From an uncultured Eubacteriales bacterium (GTDB lineage: Bacteria; Bacillota; Clostridia; Oscillospirales; Acutalibacteraceae), in assembly GCA_934463035.1 (NCBI GenBank), contig CAKSIG010000001.1, positions 62,001-126,000 on the forward strand: 64,000 nt of DNA, read 5' to 3'. Under the pieces are notes generated by a model, which saw nothing but the letters and a program-made list of their open reading frames with translations, had not been told where the DNA came from and did no database searches. The first letter of the stretch is position 1; each line of letters begins with the position of its first letter. Below are positions 43,449-53,300 of the stretch, one piece after another. A program made the position numbers and the translations under genes.

Positions 43449-45293
43449 TCACTCCTTCGCGGCTTTTGGCATTTCGGTCATTCTTAGCGTTGTGCAGCCG
43501 TAGGGCTTGAACACCTTTTTTTCGGGCTTTGAAACGGGTATTTTGCTTTCGGGTCTTTCCTCGCACACATAATTATACCCTTTTTTGTAGTTCCACGGTA
43601 TTTCTGCCATTTCTGCCGTTATTGTAACGGGCGGTTTGGACTTTGAAAAATATAAGTCCTCGCCGACGTTGTCTTTAAACTCAAAATCGGCGCCTGCAAA
43701 CGCGTAATTCCATTTCGATTTCGGATATATCTCATAATCGCAGTAAGGATACTTTCGCTCAACGCCGTCCCTTATGTACTCGCGCATTTGCCAATCCTCG
43801 GCTATTTCAAGCGCGTATACAAGCGGTCCCCTGTTTAGAACATACATATCGCCGCGATTTTTCAACTCGGTTTTAAACTCCAAATCTATCTCTATAACTT
43901 CGGTACCCTCAAAGGATTTATCCACTATCATAAACCCGTCCTTTTCCCTGTGCAGGGTTTCGGTCTTAAAACCGCAAACGCAGTCGGGTATGCGTATCGC
44001 GAAGCAAAAATCGGTCTTTTTGTCAGCCGTTATTATGTATTTCAGCTTGTTCCTGAACGGATATTCAGTTTCAAGCCTTATGCAGACGTTTGAACCGTTT
44101 ATTGTTGTGTTTAGCTCGGACGGCGCAAGCGACGCCGAGATTATCGCGTTATCCGCCTTATAAAAGGTGCTGAGCGCAAATTTCGGCCAACCCTGATTGA
44201 AGTTTGAGGTGCAGCAGCCGAAGTTCGGTTCAAGTCCGAAAATGTGCGAATCGGGCGTGTTGGTTCTGAAAATTCCCTTTTCACCCATATTAACACAGCC
44301 GACCTGATTTGTCTGCTGGTCGTATTGGTGAGTCCACATATCCTCGCTTATTGTGGCAGGCAATGCGTTGTAGGCTAACTTTTCAAGCCTGTCGCACCAA
44401 TATGCGTCCCCTGTTACCGCAAAAAGTATCTCATAGGAATACATTGCCTCAACAACACTGCAAAGCTCGGCGCCCTGTATGGGGCTTGTTCCCGAAAGAC
44501 ATTCATCACCCGTGAAATGCCCCGCGGCTGTGCCGTGGTATTTGTCCAAGAACTCCAACATTTTCTTCGGAAACTCCGCGTCCCCGAGGTCGGAAATCTG
44601 CGAAAGCATTGCTTCCGATTTTATAGCCATAGCAACGTTTACCACGTGGGTTTCGTGGTTCCAGCTGTTCTGCGGTTTCTTATAATTGCCCGACTCTATA
44701 AGCACCCGATAATTTGTGCCTGCGGCGTAAAGCGAAAGTCCGAGTTCAAGGAGCCAATCCTCCTTTACCCTCTCGTACAGCCAATATATCGGTATAAGAC
44801 ACTCATACCACCTTGCGCTTGACCAGCCGTAAATTCCAAAGTTCTGAACGTGGTGCTTTACCGATTTAAGTCCGCGGTAAACAACGTCCTCTATTCTGGG
44901 ATCGGACGAACATTCGTAGTATACCGTAAGCACCTTTAAAATCAAAAAGGCTGTCCAAATATCATAACGGCACTTGTCTTCTTGGGCGCAGTCGCATATC
45001 CAGCCGTCCTCCTCCTGCGAGGCGATAATGCCGTCTATATAGCGTTTGCAGACGCCGATTTTTTCCTCATCGTTCAAAAGATAAGCAAGCGGAACAAAAC
45101 CGTCAAGCCAATAAGGCACGCGTTCCCAGCTTTTTATTTCTCCGCCGACATAAGAGCTGTCCCTTATGTCACGCCATATTTTATACAGATTGCCCGATAA
45201 TCCGTCAGCCTGTATTTCGAGCTGTTTTTTGAGCCAGCCGCACGGTTTTATTTCCTTTGCAGTAAAAAATTTGAGTTTTGCCTCTTTGAACAT
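43449..45293 (-). CDS. GH127-like beta-L-arabinofuranosidase-family enzyme (DUF1680)
   Basis: 614 residues from the ATG at 45293 (AAGGGG upstream); an earlier in-frame ATG at 45389 would read through the intercistronic hairpin. The (alpha/alpha)6 barrel carries IQGAELCSVVEAM and FGCCTSNFNQGWPKF. In the GH127 prototype the Glu-x-Cys and Cys-Cys residues bind zinc, and one Cys is the nucleophile, and both motifs are intact here. A C-terminal beta-sandwich follows (NRGPLVYALE). The family removes beta-L-arabinofuranose, but related GH146 and uncharacterised DUF1680 groups have other targets, so substrate is uncertain. No signal peptide. Confidence 0.88.
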   Translation of the reverse strand: MFKEAKLKFFTAKEIKPCGWLKKQLEIQADGLSGNLYKIWRDIRDSSYVGGEIKSWERVPYWLDGFVPLAYLLNDEEKIGVCKRYIDGIIASQEEDGWICDCAQEDKCRYDIWTAFLILKVLTVYYECSSDPRIEDVVYRGLKSVKHHVQNFGIYGWSSARWYECLIPIYWLYERVKEDWLLELGLSLYAAGTNYRVLIESGNYKKPQNSWNHETHVVNVAMAIKSEAMLSQISDLGDAEFPKKMLEFLDKYHGTAAGHFTGDECLSGTSPIQGAELCSVVEAMYSYEILFAVTGDAYWCDRLEKLAYNALPATISEDMWTHQYDQQTNQVGCVNMGEKGIFRTNTPDSHIFGLEPNFGCCTSNFNQGWPKFALSTFYKADNAIISASLAPSELNTTINGSNVCIRLETEYPFRNKLKYIITADKKTDFCFAIRIPDCVCGFKTETLHREKDGFMIVDKSFEGTEVIEIDLEFKTELKNRGDMYVLNRGPLVYALEIAEDWQMREYIRDGVERKYPYCDYEIYPKSKWNYAFAGADFEFKDNVGEDLYFSKSKPPVTITAEMAEIPWNYKKGYNYVCEERPESKIPVSKPEKKVFKPYGCTTLRMTEMPKAAKE

Positions 45294-45335
45294 ATTTTTC
45301 CCCTTAGAATGTAATGCAATTTTGGTATTTGGACT

Positions 45336-45363
45336 CTGTTCCCCTCTTTTTAGAGGGGAACAG
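45336..45363. terminator. Intercistronic hairpin, 12-bp perfect stem
   Basis: CTGTTCCCCTCT at 45336-45347 pairs exactly with 45352-45363 around four T residues. It lies between the lipoprotein and GH127 genes, with no U-run, so it more likely tunes expression or RNA stability than ends transcription. Confidence 0.55.
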
Positions 45364-45370
45364 AAATTGT

Positions 45371-45748
45371 TTAATAATACTCCGTCCAATCGGGAGTTTT
45401 TTGCGAACTGTTTTCCCCGCCGCTGTTCGGCTTGTCTTCCGTTTGGGAAGACGCGGAGGACTCCGCCTTTGACGGCGTTTTTTCCGTAAACGGGTCTTCG
45501 GCAGTATCGTCATTCGCGGGATTTTCCGACTTTGCCGTTTTTTTGCCGCTGTCGGACTTTTGAGATTTGCTGTCCGACGTGCTTGACGAGCCTGACTGCT
45601 GCGAGGTCGCTTTTTCGGACGTAACACTGCTGCTGTTTAAAACGGAAGAAGTGTTTTTATCCTTGCTTTTGTTTTTGCCGCCGCAGCCCGTAAGGGCTGC
45701 GGTGACTGCTATAAGTGTAATAAGTAAGACTGAAAATAATTTTTTCAT
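45371..45748 (-). CDS. Small low-complexity lipoprotein ending WTEYY
   Basis: 125 residues. The lipoprotein signal ends ALTGC (Cys22). The mature part is Ser, Lys, Asp, Thr and Glu-rich, with no hydrophobic core, so it is a disordered surface chain. It contains DDTAEDPFTE, close to DDTGEDPFDE of micropeptide B just upstream and DDTGSDPFDP near the mature start of the 1501-residue dockerin protein. The last residues are PDWTEYY, like QWTEYF of micropeptide C. The gene follows micropeptide B by 6 nt. It is similar in style to the membrane-anchored protein at 4605. Confidence 0.75.
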   Translation of the reverse strand: MKKLFSVLLITLIAVTAALTGCGGKNKSKDKNTSSVLNSSSVTSEKATSQQSGSSSTSDSKSQKSDSGKKTAKSENPANDDTAEDPFTEKTPSKAESSASSQTEDKPNSGGENSSQKTPDWTEYY

Positions 45749-45754
45749 AAAAGG

Positions 45755-45889
45755 TTACCCTTGCTCGTTGTTCAACTCGTCAAACGGATCCTCGCCTGTA
45801 TCGTCTCTGCCCATAGATACTGTTGAACAAACCTTTTCCTGGGGTCTCTTACTATATATGGTCAAATAAGGTTTTTCGTATTTTTTCAT
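45755..45889 (-). CDS. Micropeptide B of the MKKYxxPxL family
   Basis: A 44-codon frame, 16 nt after the 1008-residue secreted protein gene and 6 nt before the lipoprotein gene. It starts MKKYEKPYLTIYSKRPQEKV with Cys21 next, the same spacing as in micropeptide A of cluster I, and ends in an acidic segment containing DDTGEDPFDE. No signal peptide or membrane helix. The ribosome site is a run of G residues upstream (GGGGGG about nine bases from the ATG). That A and B keep sequence and position in two diverged clusters argues strongly that they are real genes. Function unknown. Confidence 0.8.
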   Translation of the reverse strand: MKKYEKPYLTIYSKRPQEKVCSTVSMGRDDTGEDPFDELNNEQG

Positions 45890-45905
45890 AATAATAACCC
45901 CCCGT

Positions 45906-48900
45906 TCAGCCTGTTATCCCCGCATAGGTGTTCAGTATAGCCTTAGCGGCTGCGTTGTCGTCATACTTACCGCTATCAAGAGCCGCCTTTGCAACCTCGG
46001 TTATACTTCTTACGTTTGCGGTTTCGTCAAAGTCGGAATAGAAGTACTGCTCATAGCCGTTGCCGTCAGTAACCTTCATATATCCCCTTGCGGCAAATTT
46101 ACGTCCGTAGTTGCCCGACTTGATGTTTATCATAGCCGCGGTGTAAACGCCGTTTTCTTCGTCCTGCCACATAGTCCGCTTAATGTCAAGGCATTTATTC
46201 TTGTTTGCGGCGGTGCCTGTTGTGCTGAAATTATCAAAGGTAATTTCCTTGCCGTCAACATAGTCGTAAGGAACTATTATAGTGCCAAGCTCAACCGTGA
46301 GACCCGAAGCTATTAAGTTATCATAAAGCTCCTTGTTTACGGTGGACTCAAAGCGTATTCCGCCGCCTGCATTAACGTTTGCAAGCCTTACGGAAGCGCC
46401 GTTGGTGAGTGCGTTAGGCGTTCTGTTGACCTTGATTGACAGGTTGGTGAGTACAGTTGACGGGTCAACTGCCGCGTCGTGGGTAACGCCCGCAGTAGTT
46501 ATTCTGCCCTTTGTGAACAGACGGCAGTAAACTGTACCGTCAACCACATTCGGGGTGTTGTTCTCTACACCCGTGCAGAACTTACCTGAAATAGTAATAA
46601 GATACCAATTGAAGCCCTTTACGGTATTAGCGTCACCCTGATACTCCATAGTAACAGTTCTTTCACCGTAAGGAACAAACGCGCTGTAATTATTATCGGT
46701 TTTAAACTTAGCAAAAGCAGCCTTTGCCGCCGTATTATCCAGTTTTCCGACATCTTCCTTATTCACATACCAAATCAGGTTGTTGTTGCTTGACAGTGCG
46801 CTGTTAACGTCCTTAGGCACATCGCCTGTCGTCGATCTTTCTATATAATTTGAATTGCCGTAATTATTAATTGAGTACAACTCGTAGTTTGTATCCTGCG
46901 GTATGCTAAGCGTAGGCGAATCAAATGTCTCTTTGTTTATTGTATAGTCGGCAGCTCCGTTGGTCCAATTTCCGTAGTCGTTTCTTGCATAAAAGCTGAT
47001 AGCGCCTATGGATGCATATCCTTCGGAATTGATACCGCTGTAAGAATAAACAAACGAGTTTGAGGGTTTATCATATCCAACAACAGGGATAGTGTAGGTT
47101 ATTTTCTGTATTCCTGCACTGAGTGAAGGACTGTTGATATAGCTTACAACACCTGTGTCCTTCTGACCCCACTGACCGCCGTCGTTAGCAGTATAACGTT
47201 TGCCAGTCTTTGTAAACGTATAGTTTGAAGCGTCGGTGTATTCGCCGCTTGAAACAAGCGCGTCATAAGCGGTTCTCATCTGTGAAAGCGCCGTGCTGTT
47301 GCTTACCGCAGACGAGAAATTGCCCAGCGCTTTTACGGCATTTTCAAGCCTATTAAGCGAGGTTTCAAAAGCAATATCGTTTACTATCTGCTTTTGGTTA
47401 AGCTCCGCTATGCCTGTTGCCGCCGCTACCAGCTTGGTTGCGTCATAAGCAGTATCGTCGTCCATTAAACCAATGGCATTTTTCATAGACTCGATCTTAG
47501 CAAGCTGAGCGTCGGAGAACATTCCGCCGAGTCCAAGACCTATTACCTGCTGTACGTCGTTATAAAGAGCGGTTACCGCGTCTTTATCGGTTATGTTTGT
47601 TTCTAATTTATCAACGTCCTGCGCGGTGGTTATGCTTTCGCTGTTGTGTGCAATAAGATAATCTATTACCTTTTTAGCAGTTTCAAGTTTAGCCTTGTTA
47701 TCTGCGGTTATGTATTCCTTATCGCCGCAGGCAACCGAGAGCGAATAGTATTTATTGATATCGTCTGCCATAGAAGCGGTTATCTTTGAAACGTCAAGCG
47801 TATTTGCATAAGCGTCTGCCTCGGCGCACTTAACAGCCAAAACTTCGGGATAGCTTACAGTTAAGGTTTTTACGTGTTTGGTTTTTGCCCCTACACCCGT
47901 AAAGTCGTTAATATTCAGCTGAACGCTGGTAGCGATAGTTTCTTTTGTGAAACGGCTGTCCGCATATCCTTGTATGTTGTGGTCGTTACAAAAAACTTGA
48001 TCTTCACTGCTGAAAGAAAGCGAAGCGTAATAATAAGTTTCGTCATACGCTTTATAGGAAACCTTTGCAGTTAAAGTGTAGGGATTGTAAACGCCGTCAA
48101 CAAATTCGCCGATATAATAGAGTTTATCTTCTGCAATTTCAGCGGTCGGTTTACCTGCACTGTTTCTTTTAAAGGGTTCTGCATATCCTCCAAAAGCCCA
48201 ACCGTGATAGCCTGAATCAGCCGTAACAAACACTCTGGGCTGTGTTGTATAATCACCTGCGGCGGCAAGAACAGCTTTATTTCCGTATTTGAAAAGACCG
48301 AACTGCGCGCTGATAACGGGCGGTGCGTCGGTGCCGTTCACGTTACTTCTTGAAGTCAGCGTATCTGTAAAGTTACCCATTTCATTATAACTGTTTTGCT
48401 TTGCATTAGTGACAATACCGTCGTCGTTCGTAATTTCATAAAATCCGAGTTCGGAATTGCCGCAATCCTCATAAATAAACGTCTCGGTGATTTCGGGGAT
48501 AGCGGTACCGTGCTGAACCGTAGTAAAGGTGTAGTTCTTCTTGTCGTTCGTTACGGTAGCAAGATATTTGAGCAAATCCTTATCGGCTTCAAAATCCACG
48601 AAAAAGCTGCCCTCGGTGAATATCTTGGCACGTCTTGAACAAGCGTCGAGCTTATTTGCTATGTCGTCATAGCTATTGTTAAGCTCAGACTTTTCGCTTT
48701 CGCTGAGTGCTTTAAACGCCGTATTGGCGTTGTCGTAACTGTCTGCGGTAGCTTCGGTTACTGCGTCAGTAAGGGTTGTAGGACCTGATATACCGTTTAA
48801 TGAATCAAGTACAGCTTTATACGTTGACTTAAAATCGTCACTTGCCGCGGTACTGTGAATCATAACCATTGTTGAAACCAAAGCGGCAATCAACAAAACA

Positions 48901-48932
48901 GCCGTCAGACTTTTTAAACTGATTTTTTTCAT
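45906..48932 (-). CDS. Very large secreted protein with helical N-terminal part and C-terminal surface domain (cluster II)
   Basis: 1008 residues from the ATG at 48932, which has AAGGAGAGG upstream; the frame extends 20 codons further without a site. A signal peptide (ending STAA) is followed by helical bundles near residues 30-110 and 370-580 of the kind found as stalks in clostridial surface proteins, with beta-rich domains between and after them. The final 190 residues (ASVRLANVNAGGGIRFEST, KFAARGYMKVTDGNG, YFYSDF, RSITEVAKAAL) match in order the C-terminal domain of the 760-residue protein of cluster I. No catalytic, dockerin or anchor motif was seen. It precedes micropeptide B by 16 nt, as the cluster I protein precedes A. 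Confidence 0.75.
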   Translation of the reverse strand: MKKISLKSLTAVLLIAALVSTMVMIHSTAASDDFKSTYKAVLDSLNGISGPTTLTDAVTEATADSYDNANTAFKALSESEKSELNNSYDDIANKLDACSRRAKIFTEGSFFVDFEADKDLLKYLATVTNDKKNYTFTTVQHGTAIPEITETFIYEDCGNSELGFYEITNDDGIVTNAKQNSYNEMGNFTDTLTSRSNVNGTDAPPVISAQFGLFKYGNKAVLAAAGDYTTQPRVFVTADSGYHGWAFGGYAEPFKRNSAGKPTAEIAEDKLYYIGEFVDGVYNPYTLTAKVSYKAYDETYYYASLSFSSEDQVFCNDHNIQGYADSRFTKETIATSVQLNINDFTGVGAKTKHVKTLTVSYPEVLAVKCAEADAYANTLDVSKITASMADDINKYYSLSVACGDKEYITADNKAKLETAKKVIDYLIAHNSESITTAQDVDKLETNITDKDAVTALYNDVQQVIGLGLGGMFSDAQLAKIESMKNAIGLMDDDTAYDATKLVAAATGIAELNQKQIVNDIAFETSLNRLENAVKALGNFSSAVSNSTALSQMRTAYDALVSSGEYTDASNYTFTKTGKRYTANDGGQWGQKDTGVVSYINSPSLSAGIQKITYTIPVVGYDKPSNSFVYSYSGINSEGYASIGAISFYARNDYGNWTNGAADYTINKETFDSPTLSIPQDTNYELYSINNYGNSNYIERSTTGDVPKDVNSALSSNNNLIWYVNKEDVGKLDNTAAKAAFAKFKTDNNYSAFVPYGERTVTMEYQGDANTVKGFNWYLITISGKFCTGVENNTPNVVDGTVYCRLFTKGRITTAGVTHDAAVDPSTVLTNLSIKVNRTPNALTNGASVRLANVNAGGGIRFESTVNKELYDNLIASGLTVELGTIIVPYDYVDGKEITFDNFSTTGTAANKNKCLDIKRTMWQDEENGVYTAAMINIKSGNYGRKFAARGYMKVTDGNGYEQYFYSDFDETANVRSITEVAKAALDSGKYDDNAAAKAILNTYAGITG

Positions 48933-48966
48933 TTTGACCTCTCCTTTAAAATAATTTATATATAAA

Positions 48967-48997
48967 CGCGTCTTGCCTGAAAACTCAGGCATACGCG
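48967..48997. terminator. Intercistronic hairpin after the GH125 gene
   Basis: GCCTGA/TCAGGC (48975-48980, 48985-48990) with outer CGCGT/ACGCG arms and a small asymmetric bulge. It lies in the 70-nt gap before the 1008-residue protein gene; no U-run, so possibly an attenuator or processing site. Confidence 0.45.
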
Positions 48998-49002
48998 GTA
49001 TT

Positions 49003-50271
49003 TCAGACTACGCCGTCCTCAATACATTTTTCGACAAACTCGCTGAATAGCGAATCAGACCAGGTGAACCACGGTCTTGAAAACACCGAGGGATCGTTGG
49101 GGTCGAAGCCCTCGTGCATAAAGCCCGTACCGCCGTCGCAGGAAACAAGCGTATCAAGAATATACTTCATTTCCTTTTTATCGACGGAAGTAAGTCCCTG
49201 CATAGAAAGAGCTATATGCCAGACGTGACCTTCCTTTGTATGCGGAGAGCCTATTCCCTTTGCGAATTTGCCCTCATAATAAAATTTATTTTCCTTGCTT
49301 AAAAGGAGCCTTCTTGTATTAAGATAAATTTCATCATCGGGTTTTAAATATCCGATATAGGGGGCGGAAATAAGGCTCGGTATGTTTGCATCGTCCACAA
49401 AGGTGAAATCTCCCATGCCGTTTACCTCGCAGGCATAAACCTTGCCGAAATTCTTATAGTCGATAATGCCGTACTGCTTTATGCCGTCGTCAATTTCCTT
49501 GCGCAGCGCCTTGATTTCGGCGGTAAGCGGATTTTTCTCACCGAGCATTTCGGCGGCGTATCCGAGAACCGTAACCGCAAACATTTCCGACGGGATATAA
49601 TAGCCGTAGTTACAGCCGTCGTCCGACGGACGAAAGCCCGACCACGTCATACCCGTAGGCACAACAGGCTCTCCCATTCCGTTATTGTGAATGGTGTCGG
49701 TCAGCCAATTCGTATCCCTGAAAAAGCGGTATTCGCTGTTTTTGAAATGGTCCTGCTCGGTTCGCCACACTTTAAGCACGGTCTTAATAACTTCAATAAA
49801 TTCGTTATCAACGATACTGCGGTCGCCCGTATGCTTCCAATACCTGTATAACAGACGTATCGGATAGCAAAGCGAATCAACCTCATACTTATGCTCCCAG
49901 ACCCACGGACCGTTTTTTGGGCGGTCATCAGTCATTCCTTTGCCGTTGGGTTCCTCGTTAAAGGCGTTTGCGTAAGGGTCGATAAGAATATATTTAAACT
50001 GTCTTCTTATAACGCCTTTAACAATATCCGCAACCTCGGGGTCATCGGAAAGCTGAACGTAGTGATTGACCTGCGCCGAAGAATCTCTGAGCCACATAGC
50101 GGGAATATCGCCCGTAAGCACGAAATAGGTACCGTCCTCCTTGGGAACGAGCGCCGAATCAGCGGTGCTTGCATAGCAGTTTGAGTATAGCTTTGCGAGC
50201 TTAGGTGAATATTTTTCCAATATTTTTGAGTTTTGCTCAATATGCTGTTGAATTTTTTGCGGTATCTTCAT
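49003..50271 (-). CDS. GH125 exo-alpha-1,6-mannosidase
   Basis: 422 residues, the normal family length, no signal peptide. LTGDIPAMWLRDSSAQVNHY, VWEHKYEVDSLCYP and GMTWSGFRPSDDGCNYGY are GH125 signatures, and HEGFDPNDPSVFSRPWFTW near the end is the other conserved block. GH125 enzymes invert and act on alpha-1,6-linked mannose at non-reducing ends, as in N-glycans and yeast mannan. With the GH38 gene at 5125 this gives the window two alpha-mannosidases. It is the eighth gene of cluster II. Confidence 0.94.
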   Translation of the reverse strand: MKIPQKIQQHIEQNSKILEKYSPKLAKLYSNCYASTADSALVPKEDGTYFVLTGDIPAMWLRDSSAQVNHYVQLSDDPEVADIVKGVIRRQFKYILIDPYANAFNEEPNGKGMTDDRPKNGPWVWEHKYEVDSLCYPIRLLYRYWKHTGDRSIVDNEFIEVIKTVLKVWRTEQDHFKNSEYRFFRDTNWLTDTIHNNGMGEPVVPTGMTWSGFRPSDDGCNYGYYIPSEMFAVTVLGYAAEMLGEKNPLTAEIKALRKEIDDGIKQYGIIDYKNFGKVYACEVNGMGDFTFVDDANIPSLISAPYIGYLKPDDEIYLNTRRLLLSKENKFYYEGKFAKGIGSPHTKEGHVWHIALSMQGLTSVDKKEMKYILDTLVSCDGGTGFMHEGFDPNDPSVFSRPWFTWSDSLFSEFVEKCIEDGVV

Positions 50272-50299
50272 TGTTACTCCTTTAAAATTTCAGCCCGCC

Positions 50300-50327
50300 G
50301 TCTCCCCTTCGCATTTGAAGGGGAGAC
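50300..50327. terminator. Intercistronic hairpin, 11-bp perfect stem
   Basis: GTCTCCCCTTC at 50300-50310 pairs exactly with 50317-50327 around six bases. It is close in style to the hairpin at 45336 (both have CCCCT/AGGGG cores). It separates the dockerin protein gene from GH125 and would lower read-through or protect the upstream message. Confidence 0.55.
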
Positions 50328-50335
50328 TGACAACC

Positions 50336-53300
50336 TTAATTGCCGTATTTTTCATTGATTGCGGAAATTAATTCGTCCTTGGTAAGTCCGTTCTCAATTG
50401 CCTTTGAAACGGCGTTTTTGAACTCCTCCTCGGCGGCTTTTTTAGCCTCCGCCGCTCTTGCGGCAGCCGCCGCCTGTTCAGCCGCTTTTATAGCCTCAAT
50501 ATCGGACGAGGTGTTGTTGGAGTTAGTGTTATTTGTTCCGTTATTTGCGGAATTACCGCCGCCTGCAACCACCAAAATACGAATTTCGCCGCAGTCTTTA
50601 AGATTAACCTTGCCGTCGTTATTTACATCAGCGCGTTTAAGCTGTTCTTCATTAAGAGTAACTATATCGGCAAGATACATTCTGAGCAGCGTGCAATCCT
50701 TTAAGGTCACTTCGCCGTCAAGGTTGACGTCGCCCAAAATGAACTCGTCTGCCCTATCGTCCAAAACAAGCGCGCGCATATCGTAGACCGAGTTTTTAGC
50801 GGCAAAGCTGTTATCAAGGTTTTTATACGGCTCGTCAACGCTGTTGAATATCAGATTGTGGAAAAGAACACCGTCAATTCCTGCGCCGAGATAAGCCGTG
50901 GAGTCACTGTAAACAGCATATTTTGACTTTGTAAATGAGCAGTTGTCAACCAATACGTCAACGATATTGCTTGCGTTCTGTGATTGCAGTGACAAATATC
51001 TTCCGCTGAAATCACAGTTTCTAAACACTACCGAACGAACGTATTTCAGCGACGTGGCTATTATCTTAAATGAAGTAAAGCCCGAATCGTTTTCTGTACC
51101 GTCGGATTGAATGTAGTAGGGGTCGTATACTGTCTTTTCGTTGTTGTAAGAAGCGTACCAATCAACGTCGCCCCAACAAGCCCACAAATACTGACCGCCG
51201 ACTCTCTGGTAAGTGTTGCCGTCGAACACAACGCCCGCCACGCCGCCGTAGTAACCGACGGTTGAGCCGTTATAGAAGCTATTGCCCGTAAAGTACATAC
51301 TTTCTCTTGAAGTTCTCATAATAGCTCCGCTGTTACGGTTAGGCTCTACGGTAAATGCGGAATCCAAAGTAACTTTATAAACGCCGCTTACGGTCGTTTC
51401 CTCAACGTTGGAGGCAATTCTTGTTTGACCGCTGCCCTGACCCGTCACAACGTAAAGCTGCATATTGACAAGGTTTTTAGCATTTCTGTTGCCAAGCGGC
51501 ATAAAGTAGGTTCTGTTTGAAGTATCGGAGGTATCCTTATACATACCCGTGAACTTACTTATTGACGGTGAAAGGTCGGCAACGAACAGCTCGCGGTTAT
51601 TGGTGGTATCGTCGTGGATATAGTTGTTATCGTACAGCACGCCCCTGCCCGTAATTGCAAAGCAAGCGCCCGAGAAATCAAAGTTTCTGACAATGACCTT
51701 ATCGCCCTGTCCCGGCGACCAGCCGCAGGCAAACTTCGTATCGTAGATCTGGTAATACGACGATTTTGAAGAACCGTAGGTAAGCCGCATACCCTTTGCG
51801 TCAGCATAGCTTGCCGCATAGTTGTTGAAGTCGCAGTTTTTAAGCTGGAAGTTTGTAAGCTCGGCGGTATCGTCCGTCCATATAGTCCAACCCATACTCT
51901 CGGTTGCGTTGAGGATTTGCAACTCCGTAATATTATAGAAGGAACCGCTGTGACCGCCCGACGTAGTAGTACCCGAAAGTCTTTGGCTGAACGTTCGCAC
52001 GCCGTCTATGTAAACGTTTTCAACCGTTTTACCGAAGAACGATATTATGCCGCCCGTTCTGTGAGCGTAGATATCAATATTTTTGATTACCGTGTTCTGC
52101 GTTGCGCCGATAAGGTATGAGGGCAGTTTTCCGTGCGCCCAATTAAACGACGTCCATATAAATATGGTTTCTTCGGTGCTTTCGCCCACTATTGAAACGT
52201 TTTCAGGAACTATAATAGGCTGTGTAAAGCGGTAAATACCCTTCGGGAAGTACAGGACACCGCCGCCCTGACTGCCCAAAACGTCAAGCAGTTTTTGAAC
52301 GTTAGGCGTAACGTTCTGTCCCTTGGTGCCCGTTATCGCAGTGCCTGTATAAACGTTATCAAGCACGTTTACCTGAGGCATATTAAGCAGCTTTTGCTCA
52401 ACGCTTTCGTCAACGGTTACGTTATAGGGAACCGACCAGCCGTAGCCGCTGTAAAGCCACAGCTCATATTCGCCCTTAGGCGTATCCTGCGGAACGGAAA
52501 GCCGCACGTTATAGTTAGAGAACACCGTCTGAACGCCGAGTTCTTTTACCTCTGCCCCGTTTTTATTTACAAGCAGGGCTCTTAAATTGCTGTAATCCTT
52601 ATTCGTATCGGTATTTGAAATCGGGAAAACCAAATTCTTTCCGACAACCTCAATATAACCGCCCTGTGAAACGCGTTTGCCGTCGTCACCGACCGTATAG
52701 TCAATATTAGGAGCGTTAATAAGCAAGGTCTTCTGAACCTTATTTGTGTTTTCGTCAATTCCCGTTATCCTTACCGCGTATATGCCCTGCGGCATCGGGT
52801 TGCCGCTTTCATCTTTCTTAGGAAGAACGAATTTAACGGAATCCTCGGTGGTCTGAACAATGCTGACAGGAACGGATTTTGCTTCGTTCCAATCAATCAC
52901 CGACGGGTCAGCCGAATATGTGCCGTTTACAACGCCCGAGGTATTATAAGCAAAGTAATCGTAGTACTTTCTGTCTGCCGAAGATACGGTATACGGCATA
53001 ACTTCAACGTCTGTTACAACGTTTCCGAGGTTTTCACCGCTTATGAGAACAGCGTCGCCGGGCGCCTGATACGTAGTACCCGAGAAGTAAACGTTTATAC
53101 CGTCCTGTACTGTATCTATATCCCAATCGCCCTTTACATAGGTGATTTTGAGATTATCATACCAGCATTTAAAGGTTTTCGCGGCGCCCGCCAAAGCAAA
53201 CTGACCTCGTATATCACGCACGCCGAATTCCTTTTCAATAAATACCGTTTCGCCCTGAGACAAAATCATTACCGTTGATTTATCGCTGTACTGATATTGC

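Noticed and set aside
43381..43566. 61-codon minus-strand frame rich in Arg and Lys
   Set aside because: It overlaps the GH127 gene end and micropeptide C in another frame and has no ribosome site.
45304..45627. 107-codon minus-strand frame rich in Arg and Pro
   Set aside because: Out-of-frame shadow of the low-complexity lipoprotein gene, a usual artefact of Ser/Lys-rich coding sequence.
17751..45889. Micropeptides as precursors of modified peptides (RiPPs)
   Set aside because: No radical SAM, lanthionine, cyclase or leader-peptidase gene is in the window, and there is no core-like conserved C-terminus; kept as unknown.
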